A DNA stretch of 64,000 nucleotides, taken from assembly GCA_019321725.1 (NCBI GenBank), contig CM033108.1, forward strand, positions 2,550,001 to 2,614,000, read 5' to 3'. The notes below the pieces were generated by a model that worked only from the letters and a program-made list of their open reading frames with translations, was not told where the DNA came from and ran no database searches. A program made the translations under genes and the position numbers. The DNA comes from Paulownia fortunei. Lineage: Eukaryota > Streptophyta > Magnoliopsida > Lamiales > Paulowniaceae. Of the stretch, positions 1-10,686 are shown in pieces; within the stretch, counting starts at the first letter, position 1; each line of letters begins with the position of its first letter.

Positions 1-39
1 ATCGACGATACGAAGTTCTATCCAACATCACCTAAAGGC

Positions 40-40
<1 letters not shown>

Positions 41-72
<32 letters not shown>
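41..72. repeat. (TC)n microsatellite
   Basis: An uninterrupted run of 16 TC units. It lies just beyond the stop codon of the first GATA gene (read on the minus strand), so it is probably in or near its 3' UTR. Confidence 0.9.
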
Positions 73-74
<2 letters not shown>

Positions 75-230
75 GTAAACTGTTATGTCATTTATCCATC
101 AGGATATATTGTTCTATCCAACACCACCTCAAATACATGGATACTCTCACTACAATCAACAGAACGTCTTTACAGATTTTAAGTCAGCTGCTAGCATCAT
201 CTTTAGTCCCGATCAAATGGAAACCATGGT

Positions 231-3200
231 TCATGTCCCTGGCCACTCGGTACCTATACGTGAATCAACGTCAACCTGTACATGATAACCTTAAGAGGTG
301 AAGAAGCAGGTAAAAACAAGTCTTGATTGGATAAGAAGATGCACTATCCTCCTTAAATTGCAAACCTGTTCGTCAAAGTTAGCTGGAATCTCGAATTCAG
401 TTCCAGATGCATTCGCAAGTTCATCTAAAGTTTCCTGGTAACCAAAAGATACATTTGTATAGAAATTAATGTAATTAATGCTCTTCAAACAATTCTATCC
501 ATTTATGTTTGATTAATGCTCTTCATACATTTCTCTCCATTTCCAAGGACGGAACAGGCAATTTCATTCCAATATTGAGAAAAGAGTATCTTCAAAATCC
601 TGGATGCTAACAAAGAGGCCATAAAAATATTCAACCATCCAAGAAACTGAAGAAACACAAATATTATATTAAGATAGTGTGAAACTGAAGAAATATAGAG
701 AAAATATGTTAAAAATATCAACCTACATGGAGAAGTATTTGCTAACACTTAAAGCTCTTCAGATTACGAGGAAAGGATCCTCAATTGATTTTTTCAAAGG
801 AACAAACCAGTGCATAAGTTTTTCCAAATGGCAAATTAGAGCTAATGTAACTCGATTCTGTAATTCACACAAATTTGCTTGTCCATGAGCTGTGGCTTTG
901 GCAAGGTCACAAGCAACTTTCACTCATTTGAAAGGAAACATCTGCATGCTCCATAATATTGAGTAAATCGAAGTATTTGGCATTTTAAGTTTATAGATAT
1001 ACTTCCATTTTCCTCGAGAATGCGAAGCATGAAAGTGGAGGAAAATGTTGAGCGAGTAGCACACAGCATGTTGTGAAATAACACTTCTAAAGCCATCACA
1101 AACTAATAGTACGAGCAAGGATATTGAGTTTTGGAGATCAGGAAAAGCTGCCAAAAACTTTACAAAACAGATAACTTTACAAGGAACAATCACCTGTTCG
1201 CCAAGGTTGCCAGATGAATTCTCTATTCCAATTGATGAATCATCAACGATTCCTTCAGTAATCTCCATCAAGTCCTGGAAAATAAAGCAGCTGAAATTGG
1301 ATTGAAGAACAGAATTGCTATTATGAACCAAAAGAAGAGATCTGAACAATTCTCCAATTGCATATATTATCTGCATTACTAAACTTGTGTTCTTTTCTCC
1401 TAGCATGTGGTAATATCTAATATATAGAAATTGCATGCCTGACTCAATGATATTAATTTCACTACTATGTTTTTCTAATTTGTTCCTGCCATGTTTTATC
1501 AGGGATTGCAGGGGAAAATAATAGCGTCTTTCCTTTCCTTGCCAGCTGCCACCAGGCAGCAGCTTAAATTGGGAAACTGTATGTATGTGGATTATGTTGT
1601 GTCATCCGAAGGAACAGACATGCCTTACATCTCTATTTTAAGTTCTGTTTGTTGCGATTCAAAATATGATGCCGAAACCTAGGGAGCGATTGGTATGCAG
1701 GAATGGAATTAGACAAGAATGAAATGATATTGGGAATTGAATGATGATTGGAAAGGAATGATACGAATATACTATTTCCCACGCTTGGTATGTACAAGAA
1801 ATGAAAGAAATAATGGAATCATCATTCATTGTTTGATTCTAATCTCATGATTGATATTATAAATGAATAGTAGGAATATAATAAAATTATTTTTGATAAC
1901 TAAATTACCCTTCAAAAGAATTTTTTTAGAATAAATTATTATTTGATATATTGTGCATAATGGAATTATTATGTTTTAGTCGGTGTTAATATATATATAT
2001 ATATAGATAAATATAGACAAAATCTCTAATTGGTATAAATAATTTTTCAATAAAAAAAAAAATTACTTTATATTCTTTTATTATTGACTGAATTGAGATA
2101 AAGAATTGAAGAAAATGATGCAAAAAAATATTTTTTTTTTTATTGGATATAATGAGCTCGAATAAAACTTGGACACCACCCTGAACCCGCCTCACTTTGG
2201 GGCAGGTTTTGAAATCACAAATAAATCTCGAGACGAGTCTTTAATTTTAATTTTAAGACTCTAACCCGACCCGATCTCGATCCCTTAAAACGCATTATTA
2301 TATATATATACTAATAAAAATATATAAATATAATACTCTTATAAAATAGTAATATAAAATTAACAAACAGTTAAACATATAAAAGTAACAAGTATATTAA
2401 AAAAATTATTTTTAAAAAATTAAAGCATGTATATATAAGTTAAATAATTAATTATTTGTTGATAATATTATTTTTTCATATTTAGAAACTTATAGTGATA
2501 TTATTTTTAAAAAATATTTTTTCATATTTTTAAAATTATAAATTAAATCTAACGGGTCCAACCCACTAATTATCGGATTCGGAGCGATTTCGAGTTCATA
2601 AAAATATTGAGGGGTTCTGTTTTGGCAAACCCGACCCGACCTGTTGTCATTCTTAAACTTTGTAAAACATTTTTGTTTAGTTTAGGAGGATAATTTTATC
2701 AAAAATAAATATAAGTTCATTCCTGACTGATTTAGAGTGGCTAAACCCATGGGGGAGGGAGGGAGGGGATGGCTTAACCCATGCTTTTTTGGGAATGAAT
2801 ATTCCCAACACTAAATTATACCAATCATATGTTTAGGAATGTACTTGGGAATGCCCATTCCATTCCAACTCCTTCCTGCATACTAATCATGCCACTAGTA
2901 GTATTTGTTATTAGCTTGCTCTTTTTCCTTGTAGAGAGCAATAAAAGTTTGTTTTAACAGAGTTCATTTGGAATTTTGTACTTAGTTAATCATTTCTTCG
3001 CAGCATCCGCTTCTAACATCAAGGGAAAGGGCAGTGTATCAATACAATTTGAGTCAACATTTGCAGGAACTATCTGTAACAAGGTCGTTATTGGATATTG
3101 AAAAGACTGGATACCTGCTCAGTTCTTACTGAAAGATTTCTGGACTCCACCAATGCAGGCCGTGCCTGCTCAAAAGTTCTCTGTCCAGCCAACAGAACAA

Positions 3201-6200
3201 ACAGGATACCACTGTCTGTTACGCACTGAAGCATTAATACCAGAACAAAAATATATAAACTCATGCTAGGTCCCATTTTGATCTTAATGTTCATTCTAAA
3301 CATATTTGCAGCAAGCAGAAATAAATTAACAAGAGAATACAACTATTCTAATTTCCTTGCTTCTGGAGCATCAGATAGTTTGCCCCCACAAAGTTTAGAT
3401 TCCCCGCATTAAGTTCTACCATTTGTGGAAATTCTTAAAAGTTTTAAGAGTTGCAAAAAGCAAGATAATTGGCATAACAGAAACATTAACAAATTTCAAA
3501 GAGTCCAACAGTTCACTGCTCCAGAAATTATAGAAACATTTTTTAATAGCAGTGCCACATGGTATTACCTCCTCATCCTGGTTGCAATACGAATTATCCG
3601 GTTCAGTAGCAGCAGGCTTGATCTCCAGAGTTTCCTGTTGAACATATGAACATAGATGCTTCTGAAACAAGGTATTTAGATGAAAGTAATGATGTAAGGG
3701 CACCAATATCCCATACAATGACGGTTAGAACCTACGTTAGGTGAAATGAACAAAACTAACAGACAAAATAGAGCTTTCCTGATGCAAGTTGTTGCAGAAT
3801 GACAATAGGAAGAGTAAGAAGTTATAAATGCACCACATACTGGTTCATTTTGATCGAATATATGCCTTCCTCCTTTCGTGAGATCTCTTAGAGTCCCCTA
3901 GAAACATATTCAAAGTCATGAAAAGATACCAGAAGAAAAAGGGGCAACGTAAAGTATAAAGCACCAACAAAATGGAGCAACAAAAGTGAATTTTCATCAC
4001 AAGGGAAAAAAGAAAGAGTGAAGTTGAGATATCATATGTAATTTTTCCAACTGATGGAGAATAGAGTGAAGAAAAGATGTTAACTTCAACTTGAAGAACA
4101 GTAAATAAAGTGGACACATGGAGGAAACAGGATTTCAACCAAATTTATGAATAACTGGTACCTTGTTTGCCCACATTAAGCCACAAGCATTGCATAGAGT
4201 TCTTGGACCCGCTGGCCCCCGACGCATTGCTGGAGTTGAAGTTTCGCTAACCCCACAGTGTTGACATCTACGTAAACTATTACAAAAAATGAAAAGTCTG
4301 ATAACTATGCAAGAATGAGTAAAAAAGAAAAGGACAGAGCACTAAAGAATGACAGCTTATGACATATCTACAAAAAATTTATCAAGAACGGTCAAAATAA
4401 CAATTACGGATATTATTAGTTCTGTAGTCAGTCTATATCTGTATTGGCCAAATAGTTTGCTTATTTCATGATGCAACAGTACCAACACAAAATGAGAAAT
4501 CACATGTATTGCGACTTTGCTATATTTTGCAAACCACATTATTCTAAATGGCCATCTCTTCCATGTACTACGTCAGATTGATTAGATGCAGGAATCCCTA
4601 CAAGAAGACAAATACAGTTTGTAGATATTTTTTATAGTCAGAACTGCCGGTACTAAACCGGGCAACAGAAAAAAGTCAGATGAAGTGATAAATTATTTTC
4701 AGCAATAATTTGCTTCTTACATAAAGGACCCATATTCCTAGCCAACATGAAATTCAATCAAGGTAAAGGATAGTTATTAACGAAATTGTAAGTCAATATG
4801 ACACTGCAGGAATAAGTAAGTTGATGAACAGTTTTTTTCAAAGAACAGTATAGTTATGTAGCTAATTATGGAGGAATTGATTCTGCATAGGCATACCAAA
4901 AAATTGCAGAAACTTTCGGGACCGAGGCATTGAAACAAGCAGAAGTCAACAGAAGAAATGAGATGTGTGAAGAAAATTGAGTTTCCGAATCTAATTTTGT
5001 ATTTTCAGAAGATATTTAGGGGCAACTTGTGTTTATTCCCCAATCTTGTAATTACCAGTAAATTTCAAAAGGATTTTAGTGATTCATCAATTCTTATGTT
5101 ATTAAGGTAATTGCTAACAGCTGGCGAGCGATTTCTTTAGTTTCCACCATCTATAGAACTTCCAGAATGAAATGGCATTCAAGTAGGTGAGTATGTGTAA
5201 CAACTTGGCTGCTGATAAGCATGGAAGTTTTAGCTAGTTGACCAATAACGACTAGGTTAAAGGGCTCTGAAGAAGAAGAGGTAGATGTTAGAAGATTAAT
5301 ACACATTATTTAATTTCCCTGCAGGAGATATCTGACATAATCAAAATATATTGAAAAAGCAAACAGCAGCAAGTCAAGAAAAGCGCCATACTCACACAGG
5401 TTCTGGATGAGGAGTGCTATTGCCTGAACCCCAATTATCATCAGATGTTTTGCAAATATTCTTTACAGAGGCAAATTGGCCATTTTTTCGATGCATCCTG
5501 ACAGAAACTCAATCAGACAAAATGATTAACCACTGAAGCAGGCATTCAGGTTCAGGAAATACAACGTTCATTGTGTTCCAAAGCCATACATCCCAAAGGA
5601 AGTACAAGTAACAGTAACAGCACAAAAGACAAACTTCATTAATATTTTCCTATGTGTCGTTGTAGCCTCTCAATTCTCAAACTTACCATTTATACTTTGG
5701 TTAAGACTACAGAAACTGAATTCAACAAAAACCACGTTCTAATGTTCTCTTCCCACTTGTCAACCATATTAACTCTTGGTCATTTACTTCTCTCCAAAGC
5801 AAAAGTACACCACCAACCTCGCCATTGGGAAAACATTTTGAAGCAAAATTTACTTCTTTTAGACCTAAAAATCTCAGCCCGCAACCTAGACTAGTACTCA
5901 TGGCCTAGTAACAACTTTAGTAAGCATAGTAAGGACAGATTCAATGCGTACAATGCCCATGGTTTTCTGAGTGAAATAGTATGTCCATATAGATATCATA
6001 TCACTCAATACGACCTCAATGTGGGACGAGTAATTTTGGGCAAGAGACATATTTGCACACCCTAATCAAGTCTACAGGTGCAACCATTCTGCTGCATACT
6101 TGTCAGAAATTAATCAAAAATTCCTATAAATAATTTTACTAGTAAGATACCATAATGGCATATTTTTCAGTAGGTAACATTATGCAAATATCAGATTGCC

Positions 6201-7101
6201 TTTCAAGTTCCAAACATAACTTACCTCTGAGCAACTTCTTTTCGGCAAGTGTACCTAATCTTCTTTTCAAAGCATCTCTCTTTCCGCTTCTCACGGAATC
6301 TCTCTAATGATGCAATCCTCCGAGAAACAGTAGGCCTACTAGAAACATCATCCACACCCTACAATTTCACAGATGAACATCACCACCTCATCAAATCAAA
6401 TTTGAACTTCAACCACAATCAAAAGACCAAAATCTTTAGGGTATCCCAAAATTATATTGGCAATACCTTATCATTCAGTTGTAACAGAAATTCAGAACTG
6501 GGAATACTGTTTGGTGTCTCCCGACCTCCCAAGAGCAACAACACTGCTTGTACCTACAATGTAAATATTTTCATGAACTGATCATCAATTGGTACATCAA
6601 TTAGGCAAAAAACTTCATCAAATAATCATAGCTCCGGTTATTCATTGCTTTTGATCACTACCATATCAAGCATTTTATAAGTATTTCAGTTCAAAGCTTC
6701 CACATAATTCACTTCCAAACAGCAGTATCGAAATCGTCAAAAACACAGTGGAAAATCCAGGAATTAACATACTGAAACTGAATATTGAAAACCGCAAATA
6801 AATACTAGAAAGATAAACATAACAACAAAAAAAAATAAACCTTCTCGGGAGTGACAGCAGGAAACACATAGACTTCGCCTTCGAAAGAAATGGTGAGCTC
6901 ACTAGTCCTGGACGCTGGCAGCCGCAGCGATGACTGGCTATTTGCAGGAATCGCCATAGGCGCAGACATTTCCTCGGCACTGCTCATCGTCTCATCGCCG
7001 CCGCCGCCGCTGATATCATCGGCGTCGAATCCTCCGCCGTTCTCATGCACTCTTATAGGCACGTTCACATACTCAAACGGCCTCCCCTTCTCAGCATCCA
7101 T
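231..7101 (-). CDS. GATA transcription factor, TIFY/CCT (ZIM/ZML) type, copy 1
   Basis: Nuclear sequence-specific transcription factor of the plant-specific TIFY-GATA group (Arabidopsis ZIM/ZML1/ZML2, GATA24/25/28). Coding exons on the minus strand: 7101-6841, 6553-6467, 6358-6225, 5497-5396, 4267-4162, 3897-3841, 3634-3569, 3180-3115, 1274-1194, 434-366 and 275-231. They sum to 1074 nt, giving 357 aa in one frame. The order is TIFY domain (TISFEG at residues 70-75, the ZML-type variant of TIFYxG), CCT domain (about 130-172, basic) and a GATA finger with C196, C199, C220 and C223 (C-X2-C-X20-C-X2-C, the spacing of this group). Residues from about 231 form an acidic tail from exons 6-11. The tail ends in a short exon encoding DWPGT-like residues (EWPGT) before TGA. 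The first ATG in frame is used. Family assignment is very secure, but the exact Arabidopsis orthologue cannot be decided. Exon 8 (3180-3115) is the least certain exon; it fits frame, phase and splice consensus. Confidence 0.93.
1684..2893. mobile_element. Probable non-autonomous DNA transposon with short terminal inverted repeats, in a GATA intron
   Basis: The left end reads GATTGGTATGCAGGAA and the right end, reverse-complemented, reads GATTAGTATGCAGGAA. About 15 of 16 bases match, facing inward across about 1.2 kb. GGAATG-rich DNA flanks both ends inside. A TAG trinucleotide flanks both sides and may be the target duplication, but this is weak. The interior (about 2160-2650) holds CCCGACCCGA-type sequence related to 45230-45610 and may be a nested insertion. 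The whole lies in the intron between exons 8 and 9 of the minus-strand GATA gene. The end sequence resembles PIF/Harbinger-like elements. No transposase is seen. Confidence 0.5.
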
Positions 7102-7849
7102 GTGCGAGTGCGTGGTTTACAGCATGCAAAAAGCGAATATGGAAGAGAAATTCGGAACCCTAGCCCTAAAGAAATGGCGTGAGAATTTGCGGAGCCATTG
7201 ATTAGAGGATTTTATCAGTGATTAAGGGAGTGAATTAGTGGAGATTTTGGTAATAATTAGGGGTGATTAGTGTTTGAGCTGTGGAAATGGATAAAAGGGG
7301 GAGAAAGGAATCCTGGGAAAGTACTAAAAAAGGTTAAAATGGAGTTTGGGGGCAGAGAAAATCAGGGCCGTCTGTCGCCGGGGGGAGAGTGGGGTCCACT
7401 CAAGGGGGTTGGATCACGTGAGGTCCTTGTTTCTGGTTGTGCCATGTTTGGTTCGCGTGTCATCTGGATATCAAACGGTGAAATTTTGGTTGGTTTCTTA
7501 TCATTAAAAGTTAATTAGCAATAACAATTAATAATTGATATTTTAGTTATGAAAATATTCAATAATCAAATAATAATCAAAATAAACAAATACTCATACC
7601 TCGAGTCCATGATTTTTACAATTTTAAGAGCTTAATTTTACCACTTGTACAACACTTCATTGGTTTGGATGCTCAATATTACTATCGAGTTAGTTTTTTT
7701 TTTATTAATTAGAATGCAATTTGAGTAATTCAATTCAAATAATACCTTATCATCAAAATTTGATTTTTTATAATTAAAAATGGTAATAATATGATAACAC
7801 AATATTAATGATGCATATTTTTTTTTCTATTTTTATCTATTCTCACTAA
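7102..7849. other. Upstream region of GATA copy 1
   Basis: Presumed promoter and 5' UTR of the minus-strand GATA gene. It is GC-richer near the ATG (to about 7450) and then turns AT-rich. I see no clear TATA box and no other gene. Confidence 0.4.
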
Positions 7850-8206
7850 GAGGCTGTTTGACTGAATTTATAATATTTTCAAAACATCTTGTAAGATATT
7901 TAAAAACTTATAAATTGTTAAAAAAATTGATTATTTTTTTCTAAAATAGCTTATAAGATAAAAAAAACTATTTGAAAGTTTATAAACTCCTGAAAAAATA
8001 CATTCATCCCAACTTATTTTTTAAATAAGATATTAATTTAATAATTTTTTTTTAATTTTAACAGTTTTAATTATAAAATTATCATTACTATTTTATCAAA
8101 ATATTCAATAATTTATTTTTAAAATAAAATATTATATTTTATAAAATCTAAAAACATTGATATAGGAGTTTATAAGATATTTTAAATAAATTTAGCCAAT
8201 CACCTC
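7850..8206. mobile_element. Tourist/Harbinger-like MITE (357 bp)
   Basis: The ends are inverted repeats. The left begins GAGGCTGTTTGACTGAATTT and the right, reverse-complemented, begins GAGGTGATTGGCTAAATTT. A TAA trinucleotide directly flanks both ends (7847-7849 and 8207-8209), which is the 3-bp target duplication typical of PIF/Harbinger MITEs. The interior is AT-rich with no coding capacity. Confidence 0.7.
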
Positions 8207-8425
8207 TAAATCTATTCACAATTATTTTTCACACATTTTATTAAACCCATTTACAAGGGGCTACATTTTAGAAGATTATTCATACAAATAGAAAAGGGAA
8301 ATAAATTTTCATTTTCAATGTTCTAAATCAGGTCACAATAATCAACATGACTTTTATCTGCACCTTTAATCTAAGCAAATTTTAAAGGGATTTTTTTATT
8401 TATTTTTAAATATGAAAGAAAGGAG

Positions 8426-9827
8426 GGGGTTTTTAGCAAAATATTATAATTAAATTAAATAATTTTTAAAATATCGTATAATAATTGGAGTTCAGGTTTT
8501 TATGGCAAAGCGTTAAGCAGTATAACGCTTTCAATTTTAATTTTTTTTTTTCATGTGGAAGCGTTACCCCGAGTAACGCTTTGGTCAAAGCGTTACCCCA
8601 GCCAAAGCGTTACCTCGGGTAACGCTTTGACAAATTTGGAATTTGCCAAAAGCGTTACGCCACTTAACGCTTTGGCAAATTCCAAATTCTCTTTTTGTTT
8701 TTTTTTTTTTGTTTTTGTTTTTTTGTTTTATATTTGTTTTATATTTTTAATTTAAGTAATTTAATTTTATATATATAATTATTAATTAAAATATGTTAAT
8801 TGTGTATATATGTGTAATTTATTCATATTATCTGTATTTAGTATTTTGTATAATTATACTATTACACACGTAAATATAAATGTTTTAAATTTTAAATAAA
8901 ATTTAACGAATGATTAATTTTTTTTATTATATAAATAAATAGAGTAATCAAATTAAACAGATTATATACATTGTAAACTGATAAGATGTTTGAAATTCAT
9001 TTATATAACGCTTTGTGATTTTTTAATTTTTTTGTTTAACTATTTTTATTAAATTTAATAATATAATTTCACACATATATATAATTATTAATTAAAATAT
9101 ATGAATTGTGTGTATATATATATGTAATTTATTCATATTATATGTATTTAGTATTTTGTGTAATTATATTATTACACATGTAAATATAAAAAATTTAAAT
9201 TTTAAATAAAATTTAACCAATTTTTTTTAAAAAATATTATATAAATAAATTTCAAACATCTTATCAGTTTATAATGTATATAATCTGTTTAATTTGATTA
9301 CTCTATTTATTTATATAATAAAAAAAATTAATCATTCGTTAAATTTTATTTAAAATTTAAAACATTTATATTTACGTGTGTAATAGTATAATTACACAAA
9401 ATACTAAATACAGATAATATGAATAAATTACAAATATATACACAATTAACACATTTTAATTAATAATTATATATATAAAATTAAATTACTTAAATTAAAA
9501 ATATAAAACAAATATAAAAACAAAAAAACAAAAAAAAAAAAAAAAAAAAGAGAATTTAGAATTTGCCAAAGCGTTACACCATGTAACGCTTTTGGCAAAT
9601 TCCAAATTTGTCAAAGCGTTACCCGAGGTAACGCTTTGGCAGGCGTTATCTCGGGTAATGCTTTGGTCAAAGCGTTACCCGGGGTAACGCTTTCGCATGA
9701 AAAAAAAATAAATTAAAATTGAAAGCGTTATACCACTTAACGCTTTGCCATAAAAACATAAACTCCAATTATTATACGATATTTTAAAAATTATTTAATT
9801 TAATTATATTATTTTGCTAAAAACCCC
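8426..9827. mobile_element. Large foldback transposon, Mutator-like, with 10-bp target duplications
   Basis: About 580-bp arms (8426-9007 and 9238-9827) are near-complementary and begin and end with GGGGTTTTTAGCAAAATA-type sequence. The decamer AAGAAAGGAG flanks both ends (8416-8425 and 9828-9837). A target duplication of this length is characteristic of Mutator-like elements. Each arm holds several short palindromes built on AAAGCGTTAC/GTAACGCTTT near its outer end, then a poly-T/A tract and a long AT-rich part. The spacer of about 230 bp holds a third, diverged copy of the inner arm in the left-arm orientation (about 9068-9250). No open reading frame is present, so it is non-autonomous. Confidence 0.85.
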
Positions 9828-9837
9828 AAGAAAGGAG

Positions 9838-10686
9838 GATAAATTGATAACTTAATTATTTTAAAAGTAAATGTAACTAACCCCTTAAAAGTAATAAGAC
9901 AACTAAAAGAAATCAATCTAATATATTAATTTGATTCATTCAAAATAATGTCAGGCTAATGGAAGGAAAACTCCTATTTAATCACAATTGTCTGCATAAA
10001 CTACAATTCGAATTATTTATTCTAATTTTAATATTTTATATCATATTTCACTTTATAAAAGCATGATAAATATATAAAATATTTTTATAAATATACATAT
10101 TTTATAAATAATATATCATTGATGTGTATATAAACTAAAAATACAAGATAAAACATCAAACATAAAACATCACAGATCCGAAGTGCTACTCCGGACCGTT
10201 GGATCATTATTTATAATTGGAAATTAGGGCAATCACTGCTTGTTTCCCATCCCCACTTCTTGTTTTCAACTCCCAGCGTAACAGATCAAAGCTAAAACAA
10301 AATGCATCTATAAAGTATAAACTAAGAAAGATCTCCCATGTTATGCTCATTTTTTTTTTTCCACAAACAAACGAACAAAATAGATAAAATTAAAAGATGG
10401 TGCATTAGAATTCATTTTTGGACAACATTAAATTTTCAAATCTGATTCAAGAATAAATGGGAAGGATATGAAAACAAATGGGAAAACAAAAGCCTTTTTC
10501 GTGATCCATATATGATATATAGCTGACTAATAGTACAGAGAATATATGTACAATCTCATGTAAAAGAAGTTGAGAGATGTTGAACAGGTTACTCTGCTCT
10601 CATCAGCACCTATTTCAATCAATTACAATTGGAACTCCAATGGCTGCAGGAAGACAAATTCTTTATTACCATTGGGCAGTCAAGGC
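9838..10686. other. Intergenic AT-rich DNA downstream of GATA copy 2
   Basis: AT-rich spacer between the foldback element and the stop codon of the second GATA gene. It probably includes that gene's 3' UTR (closest about 300 bases). No other gene is seen. Confidence 0.4.
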
